This document shows positions 1-4,970 of a DNA stretch of 10,307 bases, one piece after another (positions within the stretch are counted from its first letter, which is position 1; every line of letters starts with the position of its first letter). This DNA comes from Microcaldota archaeon. GTDB lineage: Archaea > Micrarchaeota > Micrarchaeia > Anstonellales > Anstonellaceae. Position numbers and translations under genes: made by a program. Location of the stretch: contig JAPLWZ010000137.1 in the NCBI GenBank assembly GCA_026396335.1, forward strand, positions 1 through 10,307, written 5' to 3'. The notes under the pieces were generated by a model, which saw nothing but the letters and a program-made list of their open reading frames with translations, was not told the origin of the DNA and made no database searches.

Positions 1-19
1 TTCGGCAGCCTACTTTCTC

Positions 20-259
20 ATGCCAACCAAACGAAAAGAACTGCGGCTCGGGTTGCTTTCGCTCATGCTTTGGGGAACAACAATAATGGTATTCATAGAC
101 CATCTCATAGCTTTCCTTGAGGGTGGTCCATTCATTACATTCACCACCGATGGACTCATAAGCAGCAGCGTTCTTCTTGGAATTGCGATGGTCGTCCCTA
201 TTTTCGCAATCTGGGCATTCATTGCATTTACTGCAGTTGGAAAAAAGATTGCGGCGTAG
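20..259 (+). CDS. small two-helix membrane protein, unknown function
   Basis: Predicts a 79-residue protein that I do not recognise. A short basic N-terminus (residues 3-9, several K and R) precedes two hydrophobic stretches at about residues 10-32 and 46-72, and the protein ends in a basic tail (KK near the C-terminus). By the positive-inside rule both ends would face the cytoplasm, with a short polar loop outside. Only 19 bases upstream are visible, so no promoter can be judged and no clear ribosome binding site is seen before the ATG. The gene converges on the recombinase that follows, whose stop lies about 24 bp downstream on the other strand. It looks complete. It may belong to the host chromosome to the left rather than to the mobile region. 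Function is unknown. Confidence 0.55.
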   Translation: MPTKRKELRLGLLSLMLWGTTIMVFIDHLIAFLEGGPFITFTTDGLISSSVLLGIAMVVPIFAIWAFIAFTAVGKKIAA

Positions 260-283
260 CTAGCCGCGTCAGACTTCCACTCA

Positions 284-1366
284 TCACATATACATCATGT
301 CCGCTTTCTGCGTATTCCTAATGGCTTCCGGGCTTGAAATTGCAGACCCGCAAACCATGCAGAAATTAGCATTTGGCGAGTTTTTCTCCTTGCAGCTCGG
401 GCAGATTTTCAAGCGGAGAGGCTGCGCCGGATAAGAGTATTCCTCACCGCGAACGATGATGCCGCGCTTCTCGAGAATCTTCCTGTCGATATCTGCTCCT
501 GACAAATGAACATATGTGGCTGGCATTCTCGACCCACCGCTCCATCCAAATATCACTTTCAGCTCCTGCTCCGTAAAGTCTTGTGCCAAGTGTGTCGCCC
601 TTGAATGCCTAAAGAGATGAGGGTAAATTCTTTTCTTGATTCCAGACTTGCGCTTTGCCCTGTCAAGAACGCGCAAAAATGTTGAGTGGCTTCGCATCGG
701 AGCGTTATTCTTCAGCATCACGAACAGGTGCGCATCCGGTTCTCCCCTAAGCGGATGATGGTTCATCCATATTTTCAGGTCTGGAACAGAATCGATGAGC
801 CTAACCCTGCGCATGCCGGTCTTTCCGTTGAGCATTGCCAGCGCCCCAAACCTGTCAAATTCGACGTGTTTTATTCTCATCGCAAGAAGTTCGTCTATCC
901 TTGCTCCTGATTCATACAACACCATCAGCATTGCCCTATCCCTTGGCGTTCTTGTCGCCTCTGCAAGACGCCTTATTTCATCTGAGGTCAGGATTTCCTC
1001 AGGCAGCTTGCGCTTCTCGAAGCCGTGCGTTTTGATCCAGGCTACGCATTCCGGATAAGTCTGCCTACCATGCAGCCACTTATAGAATGCCTTTACGCAC
1101 ACCTTCAGGGATCTCGATTTGTACCAGTTGAAGAAGTTGAAAAAGTCAATCAAGTCATCCTTTGTCGCAGACTCGTATGGCTTTTTCATGAACCTGCCGA
1201 ATTTTGCCAGGCAGAACAGGTATACGTATCTCGTGGAAGGCGCAACCCCCTGCGCCGATTTCTCGCGATCAAAGCGAGCCAACGTCACAAGTTGCTCTTT
1301 GCTCAATCCAATGGCCGAGGCAAGGAACCTCGCCGGGTTGCGTTTATCATAGGTATCTTCTTCCAT
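284..1366 (-). CDS. tyrosine recombinase/integrase with C-terminal zinc ribbon (copy 1)
   Basis: A 360-residue site-specific recombinase of the XerA/integrase type that would cut and rejoin DNA through a 3'-phosphotyrosine. An N-terminal SAM-like core-binding domain spans about residues 25-118 and the catalytic domain about 122-302. Visible active-site residues are R156 (GAR), K182 (NGKTG), H250 and R253 (HLFRH), W275 (FGWSGG) and nucleophile Y285 (ATYVHLS), so it looks active. A CxxC-x10-CxxC zinc ribbon follows (C322, C325, C336, C339), an addition to the basic XerA architecture. It is closely similar to the second recombinase at 4971-6122, with the same spacing of catalytic and zinc residues. 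The ATG at 1366 is preceded by GTGGGAA. Upstream (1367-1680) lies a repeat-rich non-coding region that may hold its sites. Likely roles are integration, excision or resolution of the accessory region. Confidence 0.9.
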   Translation of the reverse strand: MEEDTYDKRNPARFLASAIGLSKEQLVTLARFDREKSAQGVAPSTRYVYLFCLAKFGRFMKKPYESATKDDLIDFFNFFNWYKSRSLKVCVKAFYKWLHGRQTYPECVAWIKTHGFEKRKLPEEILTSDEIRRLAEATRTPRDRAMLMVLYESGARIDELLAMRIKHVEFDRFGALAMLNGKTGMRRVRLIDSVPDLKIWMNHHPLRGEPDAHLFVMLKNNAPMRSHSTFLRVLDRAKRKSGIKKRIYPHLFRHSRATHLAQDFTEQELKVIFGWSGGSRMPATYVHLSGADIDRKILEKRGIIVRGEEYSYPAQPLRLKICPSCKEKNSPNANFCMVCGSAISSPEAIRNTQKADMMYM

Positions 1367-1461
1367 TTCCCACGCACAAGCAGAGAACTGATAACATAAT
1401 AACGTGCATTTCCTCGACGCAACCCAGGCAATCCCCTAAGTTGGCGCGAATCAGACGTACA

Positions 1462-1493
1462 GTCTGATGCATATTGATTAGCCTGAGCGGCAT
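1462..1493 (+). repeat. 32-bp repeat, left copy (inverted partner at 6356-6387)
   Basis: GTCTGATG-N11-GCCTGAGCGGCAT. The same two blocks with the same 11-base spacing occur on the minus strand at 6356-6387. The 21 block bases are identical and 5 of 11 spacer bases match. The pair are inverted repeats about 4.9 kb apart, each upstream of a recombinase gene. They could be recombination sites, or operators duplicated along with the recombinase gene. Confidence 0.7.
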
Positions 1494-1606
1494 GATTTTG
1501 GCGGTCTGATGCTATTCTTTTGGCAAAAACTAGGGAAAATCGGGCATTTGGAGTGAAAAAGTTCGTCAAGCCCCTATATTTTTGCCGGTTGTTAGCAGTT
1601 TTTGCG

Positions 1607-1620
1607 CATCAGACCGTCCG
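1607..1620 (+). repeat. 14-bp direct repeat, left copy; candidate att core
   Basis: CATCAGACCGTCCG occurs here and, identical and in the same orientation, at 6380-6393. The two copies bracket the HEPN operon, cdc6, the methyltransferase/Vsr pair, the HTH gene and recombinase 2. Recombinase 2 starts about 258 bp from the right copy, as is usual for an integrase next to its attachment site. Degenerate inverted versions at 1456-1469 and 1498-1511 weaken a simple attL/attR reading and fit binding-site iterons as well. Confidence 0.4.
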
Positions 1621-1630
1621 CTAGGACGGT
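1613..1630. repeat. hairpin/inverted repeat with 7-bp arms
   Basis: ACCGTCC (1613-1619) and GGACGGT (1624-1630) are perfect complements around a 4-base GCTA loop. The outer pair CAGAC (1610-1614) and GTCTG (1635-1639) is also complementary. No T-run follows on either strand, so an intrinsic terminator is unlikely. A protein-binding or recombination site is more probable. Confidence 0.55.
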
Positions 1631-1650
1631 ATTCGTCTGCCTGAGCGCCG

Positions 1651-1673
1651 GACACAGTGCATTTCCGCGGAAA
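1651..1673 (-). promoter_or_regulatory. 23-bp palindrome-based element, copy 1 (ORB-like)
   Basis: On the plus strand this reads GACAC-N6-TTTCCGCGGAAA. The last 12 bases are a perfect palindrome. It matches the copies at 2719-2741 and 4917-4939 in both the GACAC block and the TTTCCGCGG core. It sits 7 bp beyond the stop codon of the HEPN gene. Confidence 0.6.
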
Positions 1674-1680
1674 CAGGCAT

Positions 1681-2187
1681 CTAAGGCAACTCCTCGACCA
1701 AGGTCCAACTGATATTCTTTGTAATCGCCGAAGCGTAGAACATAACCAGGTTGTCCCGAGTATCACCCATGCTTTTATCTGCATGGAAAAGATTGCACCT
1801 TATGACATAGAGTAATTGAAACGTAGCATCAATAATCTGCCTCGGATTCCCGCCTGATAACTCCTGGTTGAGCTTGTCTGCTTCTTCATAACCGCTATTT
1901 TGTCCCCTGGGCTCTTCATTTCTTACTCTCAATTTTGCCAATTCCGTGATATTATAGCTCATTGCGGTGTAAATCTTTGAAATCAGCGGATCTGGAGTAA
2001 GAGCTACCAAATCCTTCAGAATCTTCCGCTCATTTCCAGTAGTTTTATCTTTGCCCAAGAACATCAGCGCAAGCCATGAATACAGGAAATGAGTATATAT
2101 CCCGAGAATTTTCTCATTCTGGCCGATGCGGCTTCCTGGTTTCATCGCCGCAATCCAGGTTCTTGCAATATCTCGTTTGCTTGTCAT
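1681..2187 (-). CDS. HEPN-like protein, putative RNase or toxin
   Basis: Predicts a 168-residue, mostly helical soluble protein. Near the C-terminus it has R130-C-N-L-F-H135 within an IRCNLFHADKS stretch, followed by DTRD. This is the R-x4-H signature and context of HEPN domains, which in many toxin-antitoxin and defence proteins act as metal-independent ribonucleases. The family is assigned from this motif and the helical pattern only. It is the last gene of a three-gene minus-strand operon. Its ATG at 2187 lies 10 bases past the stop of the preceding small membrane protein (TAA at 2198-2200), with GGTGG at 2192-2196 as ribosome binding site. No nucleotidyltransferase (MNT) antitoxin, the common HEPN partner, is next to it, so the two membrane proteins are its only visible partners. 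Activity and target are inference; it could also be a non-catalytic HEPN binding protein. Confidence 0.65.
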   Translation of the reverse strand: MTSKRDIARTWIAAMKPGSRIGQNEKILGIYTHFLYSWLALMFLGKDKTTGNERKILKDLVALTPDPLISKIYTAMSYNITELAKLRVRNEEPRGQNSGYEEADKLNQELSGGNPRQIIDATFQLLYVIRCNLFHADKSMGDTRDNLVMFYASAITKNISWTLVEELP

Positions 2188-2197
2188 CTTTCCACCG

Positions 2198-2419
2198 TTA
2201 AATTGCTTCGCCGCCTAAAGTTATACCTGCCAATACGATTATTTTCACAACAATCTCAATTATGTCATCCGGGTAACCCAGTATCGCTTTTACAATATAG
2301 AGGAGCGCCTGGACTGGTGCAGAAACTGTCTTTGCAGTATTATCTATGTTCTCGTCTATCATTTGACCGAAAACAAGAGAAATAAGTAAAACCACTATTG
2401 CGGCAATTATTCCTTTCAT
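2198..2419 (-). CDS. small membrane or secreted protein, operon gene 2
   Basis: Predicts 73 residues. A hydrophobic N-terminus (about residues 3-18) after MKG resembles a signal peptide or membrane anchor. A polar acidic stretch follows (about residues 20-31, IDENIDNTAK), then a weaker hydrophobic segment (37-48) and a stronger one at about 52-70. No family is recognised. The ATG at 2419 sits 5 bases past the stop of the upstream gene (TAG at 2425-2427), with a G-rich ribosome binding site just before it (GGGTAGGGG). The HEPN gene starts 10 bases after its stop, so the three genes are almost certainly co-transcribed. It could be a membrane anchor, sensor or pore partner of the HEPN protein, but nothing in the sequence decides this. 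Confidence 0.6.
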   Translation of the reverse strand: MKGIIAAIVVLLISLVFGQMIDENIDNTAKTVSAPVQALLYIVKAILGYPDDIIEIVVKIIVLAGITLGGEAI

Positions 2420-2424
2420 ATCCC

Positions 2425-2673
2425 CTACCCGCCTTCGCCCGAGAAATCAATATACGCAGAAAACAATATCCCAAGTACTCCTATCACAAGGAGTAGAAAA
2501 CCAAAATCCGGCAGATTGAGTATCATGTCGCATCCAGCATTTGGGCCGATTTTATAAAACGCCGAACACATTAGGCTCATGACAAGATTCTGGTACCAAT
2601 CTTTTATCGCTACCAAAACAAATCCTACCAGTAACGAACCAAGAGAAAGAACGTACTTCACCAATCTCATCAT
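2425..2673 (-). CDS. small two-helix membrane protein, operon gene 1
   Basis: Predicts 82 residues with two transmembrane helices at about residues 5-24 and 57-76. The loop between them holds two cysteines (C36 and C48) that could pair if it faces outside. The tail is acidic and glycine-rich (DFSGEGG). A longer reading frame opens at 2730, but the start is placed at 2673. A TATA box at 2706-2715 lies inside that longer frame, which puts transcription start near 2684, and GGGAGG (complement of 2680-2685) is well spaced for the ATG at 2673; a second ATG follows at once. It is the first gene of the operon with the second membrane protein and the HEPN protein. No family is recognised. Confidence 0.6.
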   Translation of the reverse strand: MMRLVKYVLSLGSLLVGFVLVAIKDWYQNLVMSLMCSAFYKIGPNAGCDMILNLPDFGFLLLVIGVLGILFSAYIDFSGEGG

Positions 2674-2705
2674 TTTCTGCCTCCCGCATAAGTTCGGCAG
2701 CCCAA

Positions 2706-2715
2706 CTATAAATAG
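2706..2715 (-). promoter_or_regulatory. TATA box of the membrane/membrane/HEPN operon
   Basis: CTATTTATAG on the minus strand. Transcription would begin about 26 bases downstream (near 2684), giving a leader of roughly 11 bases before the ATG at 2673. The ORB-like element at 2719-2741 ends 4 bp upstream of the box, so a protein bound there would contact the TFB/TBP region and could repress or activate the operon. Confidence 0.65.
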
Positions 2716-2718
2716 CTT

Positions 2719-2741
2719 GACACACCTCATTTCCGCGGCAA
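2719..2741 (-). promoter_or_regulatory. 23-bp palindrome-based element, copy 2 (ORB-like)
   Basis: Plus strand: GACAC-N6-TTTCCGCGGCAA. On the minus strand it reads as a dyad (CCGCGGAAA) followed by a G-rich tract (GAGG) and GTGTC, the layout of archaeal origin recognition boxes (dyad plus G-string). It lies in the divergent gap between the HEPN operon and cdc6, where archaeal origins often sit. Its position beside the operon TATA box also allows an operator role. Confidence 0.6.
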
Positions 2742-2780
2742 TTACCTCGTAGCGCTTACTGGCAGGGAGGTCAACAAACG

Positions 2781-2788
2781 TTTATATC
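2781..2788 (+). promoter_or_regulatory. TATA box of cdc6
   Basis: TTTATATC, centred about 35 bases before the ATG at 2819. Transcription would begin near 2811, leaving a very short leader that starts with the ribosome binding site GTGGGA (2811-2816). The box belongs to the divergent gap 2674-2818, which also drives the operon on the other strand. Confidence 0.6.
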
Positions 2789-2818
2789 TGCTTCAGCACC
2801 CTCTTTCCAAGTGGGAGC

Positions 2819-3340
2819 ATGGCCAAGCTCTTTGATACTGCCAATGATGCGAATTCGATAATTTCCAGGGAGGAAGCCCTCAGGCCTGACTACGTCCCAA
2901 CGGAGGCGCTGCATCGCACTAACGAAATGGAAACGATAGCCAGCTCCATAAAACCCATGATTGGCGGCCAGAGCTGCTCTAACCTCTTTATCTGCGGTCC
3001 AACCGGCACGGGCAAGACAACGTGCATGAAGCTTGTAGCCAACCAATTGAGGGAAAGCACCTCCAAGGTTATCCCGGTCTATGTGAACTGCTGGGAGCGC
3101 CCAACAAAGATGGGCGTCTATTTTGAGATAACCGAAGTCCTCAAGCTGCTCCTCCCGAGGCGCGGTCTGGCGGCAGACGAGGTTTTCGAGAAGATACTCG
3201 AAACGATGCGGCGCGAAAACCTCGCAATCCTCCTTATCCTTGACGAACTGGACAGCCTCGTTTACAAGAAGCAAGAAGCGTTCCTTTACAACGTATCAAG
3301 GGCCGGGGCAGAGCGGGGTGCCCGAACCTACCGTTGGTGA
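2819..3340 (+). CDS. cdc6: Orc1/Cdc6 replication initiator, C-terminally truncated
   Basis: The protein that in archaea binds origin recognition boxes and loads the replicative helicase. The first ~162 residues are clear Orc1/Cdc6 AAA+: the YVP...HR lead-in at about 25-33, Walker A GPTGTGKT at 60-67 and Walker B LLILDELD at 138-145, then a helix ending LYNVSRAGAE. Family members are about 400 residues. Here the match stops at about residue 164, and the last ~8 residues are read through DNA that encodes the C-terminal end of the methyltransferase on the other strand. Sensor 1, sensor 2 and the DNA-binding winged-helix domain are gone, so it cannot be a working initiator. Promoter, ribosome binding site and ATG are intact. 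It diverges from the HEPN operon across a 145-bp gap with an ORB-like element, as expected for an initiator beside its origin. A frameshift was considered: the other plus frames carry no Cdc6-like continuation. Confidence 0.85.
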   Translation: MAKLFDTANDANSIISREEALRPDYVPTEALHRTNEMETIASSIKPMIGGQSCSNLFICGPTGTGKTTCMKLVANQLRESTSKVIPVYVNCWERPTKMGVYFEITEVLKLLLPRRGLAADEVFEKILETMRRENLAILLILDELDSLVYKKQEAFLYNVSRAGAERGARTYRW

Positions 3341-4178
3341 TGCTGGTGCATCTGCAAGTCAAAGTCGGTGCTGGATGATCCCACGCCATTCGTCCGTATA
3401 CGTCCTTGTGTCCGTGGTGTTTTTCATGGCACTTGAGAACAAGGTAGGCTGGAAAATCGCTTCTCGATCCGCCGTTTTTTCTTACAAATTTCAGCCGGAG
3501 TAAGTTCTTCGCCCCCAGCTTCTGAGTGACGTGGTTAGAGGGAAAGATGAGCGTTGGGGATGAGAAACGCGGATATCCTGATATCGCATCCCTGGCCGTA
3601 ACATACGGGATTAGCCCCTCGCCATGCGTTGCGCTTGGCAATGCGATCTTGTTTCCAAAGCCTTTCAATCGCCCCAGAAGTACGAATCTTTTTCTGTTCT
3701 GCGGAACGCCGTAATCCTTCGCATCCATTATACCGGTCTGTATGGCGTATTTTTTGGTCAGCATCTTCCTAAATTTCCGGAAAAAATAGTTCTTTTCCTT
3801 GCCAAATCTCGGAACGTTTTCAACGAAAATATATTCCGGCTTGATTTTCGTAATAAGTCGTCCGAAGCTCAATATCAGCGATTTTCTCTCATCACTCCGT
3901 TTCGGATAACGATTTTGAAGCGAAAACGGCTGACACGGGGCGCATCCCACGAAAAGGAGCACATTTCCTTTTCTCTTTATTCCTTTCATCACGGACGCTT
4001 CAGTTACGGTTTGAACGTCTGCAAGTAGGAATTTGGATCCCGGATTATTGCGTTCATATGTTTCTTTGGCATTCTGATCGATATCTATCCCTTTCAGGAC
4101 TTTTATCCCCGCTTTCCTTAAGCCGTGGGTCGCACCGCCCGCCCCGCAAAAGAAATCAATCGCGATTATTTTCTTCAT
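3234..4178 (-). CDS. DNA cytosine-5 methyltransferase, C-terminally truncated
   Basis: Transfers a methyl group from S-adenosylmethionine to C5 of cytosine in a specific DNA site. Motif I DFFCGAGG is at residues 8-15, motif IV GCAPCQPFS at 78-86 with nucleophile C82, motif VI ENVP at 120-123, motif VIII QNRKR at 160-164, a target-recognition region at about 165-265, and motif IX around APTLT at 270-274. The family-like sequence ends at FGHP (residues 285-288). The remaining 26 residues are antisense reading of cdc6 and are not native. Motif X, which completes the cofactor fold and helps fix the target domain, is absent, so activity is doubtful. The ATG at 4178 lies inside the 3' end of the Vsr-type gene (23-bp overlap), so the two are translated together. 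No restriction enzyme is visible; one may have been lost in the deletion. The target sequence cannot be read from the protein. Confidence 0.88.
   Translation of the reverse strand: MKKIIAIDFFCGAGGATHGLRKAGIKVLKGIDIDQNAKETYERNNPGSKFLLADVQTVTEASVMKGIKRKGNVLLFVGCAPCQPFSLQNRYPKRSDERKSLILSFGRLITKIKPEYIFVENVPRFGKEKNYFFRKFRKMLTKKYAIQTGIMDAKDYGVPQNRKRFVLLGRLKGFGNKIALPSATHGEGLIPYVTARDAISGYPRFSSPTLIFPSNHVTQKLGAKNLLRLKFVRKNGGSRSDFPAYLVLKCHEKHHGHKDVYGRMAWDHPAPTLTCRCTSITNGRFGHPALPRPLIRCKGTLLASCKRGCPVRQG
3312..3316. other. scarless junction of truncated cdc6 and truncated methyltransferase
   Basis: Cdc6-like coding on the plus strand runs to about 3312 (...SRAGAE). Methyltransferase-like coding on the minus strand ends at 3315 (...FGHP). 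The two meet tail to tail with almost no bases between them. No transposon end, repeat or target duplication is seen at the joint. Confidence 0.7.
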
Positions 4179-4590
4179 CCCGTTCCCCCACAGATATCGC
4201 TATTTTGCGCATTACTTTATCCAAGCTTCCTTCTATTTCCCAATCCCAAAATCTGAGAACCTTCCAGCCGCTACCTCGCAGTTTTCTTGTCACCTTCTTA
4301 TCCCGCACAATATTAGAAGATATCTTCTTTAGCCAAAATGGAGAAAGCTTCCGTGACCATTTATCAAATTGATAACCGTGCCAAAACGAACCATCGCAAA
4401 AGATGGCAATCTTATGCCGTTCGAACACGAAATCCGGGTGTTCCCTCATCTTTGGCTGATACCTGAACCCTTTCAATCCAGCAGTTCTTAATGCATGCCC
4501 CAGCTTGATTTCTATGCCAGTGCGACTCCCCCTGATTTTCGACATTATTTCGCTGCGCTTTTTCTTTGAGAAGATATCCGTGAATACCAC
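4156..4590 (-). CDS. vsr: very-short-patch-repair (Vsr) type endonuclease
   Basis: A 144-residue protein of the Vsr family. In bacteria these enzymes nick beside T:G mismatches left when 5-methylcytosine deaminates, which fits the overlapping cytosine methyltransferase downstream. Visible marks are RSEIMSKIRG at 12-21, HPDFVF at 51-56 (D53, the expected catalytic Asp), FCDGSFWHG at 64-72 (H71), FWLKKI-x3-N-x2-RD at 85-97 and GWKVLRFWDWE at 108-118. The zinc-site cysteines of E. coli Vsr, in GCFWH and WEC, are replaced (GSFWH, WDW), so zinc is probably not bound in the same way. The start is a GTG at 4590; the next in-frame ATG (residue 16) would cut into the conserved N-terminus. A TATA box at 4618-4626 puts transcription start a few bases before the GTG, so the message is nearly leaderless. 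It could instead act as a Vsr-like restriction nuclease. Confidence 0.88.
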   Translation of the reverse strand: MVFTDIFSKKKRSEIMSKIRGSRTGIEIKLGHALRTAGLKGFRYQPKMREHPDFVFERHKIAIFCDGSFWHGYQFDKWSRKLSPFWLKKISSNIVRDKKVTRKLRGSGWKVLRFWDWEIEGSLDKVMRKIAISVGERDEENNRD

Positions 4591-4617
4591 CGTATGTCTA
4601 AGATAGGCGGTGTTTTC

Positions 4618-4626
4618 TTTTTATAA
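4618..4626 (-). promoter_or_regulatory. TATA box of the Vsr/methyltransferase operon
   Basis: TTATAAAAA on the minus strand, centred 32 bases before the GTG at 4590, predicting transcription start near 4595. Between box and start lies a short imperfect inverted repeat, CACCG (4588-4592) and CGGTG (4608-4612), which could be an operator covering the start point. Confidence 0.55.
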
Positions 4627-4669
4627 TCTCATTTTCATGAGGCAGAGAACTTGAGCATAGGGATTGTGT

Positions 4670-4867
4670 TCAGGCCCTCTTCATCACGACCTTGAACCCT
4701 TCCCGCTCCACCGTTATCTTCTCCTTCCCCTGCATGTATTCGATTAGTTTCACGTACCTTCTGACCGTCCTTGGGTGCAGTTTTGTTGCTCGGCACAGCT
4801 TGTTGAACGTGATTGGCCCTTTTGAAATGGCAAAGTAGAGCTTCTCCAGAATGGTTATCGATGCCAT
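4670..4867 (-). CDS. small (winged) helix-turn-helix DNA-binding protein
   Basis: Predicts 65 residues. A helical N-terminus (about 5-15) is followed by a helix-turn-helix: ITFNKLCRATKL (19-30) as first helix and turn, and HPRTVRRYVKLI (31-42) as basic recognition helix. A strand-like tail KITVEREGFKVVMKR (50-64) fits a wing. This is the plan of small archaeal winged-helix regulators. The ATG at 4867 is preceded by GGTGGG (complement of 4871-4876). A TATA box lies at 4901-4908 with an ORB-like element 8 bp further upstream, so autoregulation through that element is plausible. It sits between recombinase 2 and the Vsr gene, all on the minus strand, and could be the element's repressor or an excision factor. 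Another minus frame over the same bases (4635-4883) is an overlap shadow. Confidence 0.72.
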   Translation of the reverse strand: MASITILEKLYFAISKGPITFNKLCRATKLHPRTVRRYVKLIEYMQGKEKITVEREGFKVVMKRA

Positions 4868-4900
4868 GCTCCCACCAGCCCATAAGCTCGGCTTGGCGGG

Positions 4901-4908
4901 TATTTAAG
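4901..4908 (-). promoter_or_regulatory. TATA box of the HTH gene
   Basis: CTTAAATA on the minus strand, about 37 bases before the ATG at 4867. Predicted transcription start is near 4878, which gives the ~11-base leader also predicted for the other promoters of this region. Confidence 0.55.
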
Positions 4909-4916
4909 TCAGAGCA

Positions 4917-4939
4917 GACACCCCACGTTTCCGCGGCAA
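4917..4939 (-). promoter_or_regulatory. 23-bp palindrome-based element, copy 3 (best ORB match)
   Basis: Plus strand: GACAC-N6-TTTCCGCGGCAA. On the minus strand the dyad CCGCGGAAAC is followed by GTGGGGTGTC, the closest match in the window to an origin recognition box (dyad plus GGGG string). It lies 8 bp upstream of the HTH gene's TATA box and 31 bp from the stop of recombinase 2. Confidence 0.6.
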
Positions 4940-4970
4940 TTTAGGAATTCACCTCGGAAACCTGCGGAAA

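Larger units (their letters stand above)
1367..1680. repeat. repeat-rich non-coding region upstream of recombinase 1
   Basis: No gene is convincing in these 314 bases, between the recombinase start and the HEPN stop. In order they hold: AGGCAATC at 1426-1433, matching the right-hand region in a 17/19 stretch; an inverted repeat ATCAGAC-N5-GTCTGAT at 1450-1468; GCCTGAGCGGCAT at 1481-1493; GGTCTGATGC at 1503-1512; an inverted pair GGCAAAAA (1522-1529) and TTTTTGCC (1579-1586); GCATCAGACC at 1606-1615; a hairpin ACCGTCC-GCTA-GGACGGT at 1613-1630 nested inside CAGAC (1610-1614) and GTCTG (1635-1639); GCCTGAGCG at 1639-1647; and the 12-bp palindrome TTTCCGCGGAAA at 1662-1673. Several of these recur at 6304-6393. 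The density suggests binding sites for a recombinase, regulator or replication initiator rather than decayed coding sequence. Confidence 0.7.

Noticed and set aside
1303..1569. An 88-codon minus frame over the recombinase 1 start and the repeat region.
   Set aside because: It overlaps the recombinase coding region in another frame and the palindromic repeats, has no ribosome binding site, and matches nothing recognised.
1613..1639. Hairpin considered as an intrinsic transcription terminator for the HEPN operon.
   Set aside because: No T-run follows on either strand, and the nested CAGAC/GTCTG arms recur near other sites, which fits a binding or recombination site better.
2674..2730. A longer start (ATG at 2730) for the first membrane protein of the HEPN operon.
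   Set aside because: The extension runs over the TATA box at 2706-2715 and would precede the predicted transcript start. The ATG at 2673 has a well-placed GGGAGG.
4635..4883. A second minus frame overlapping the helix-turn-helix gene.
   Set aside because: Its product has low-complexity, unstructured composition with no motif. The frame starting at 4867 has a proper ribosome binding site and a clear helix-turn-helix.
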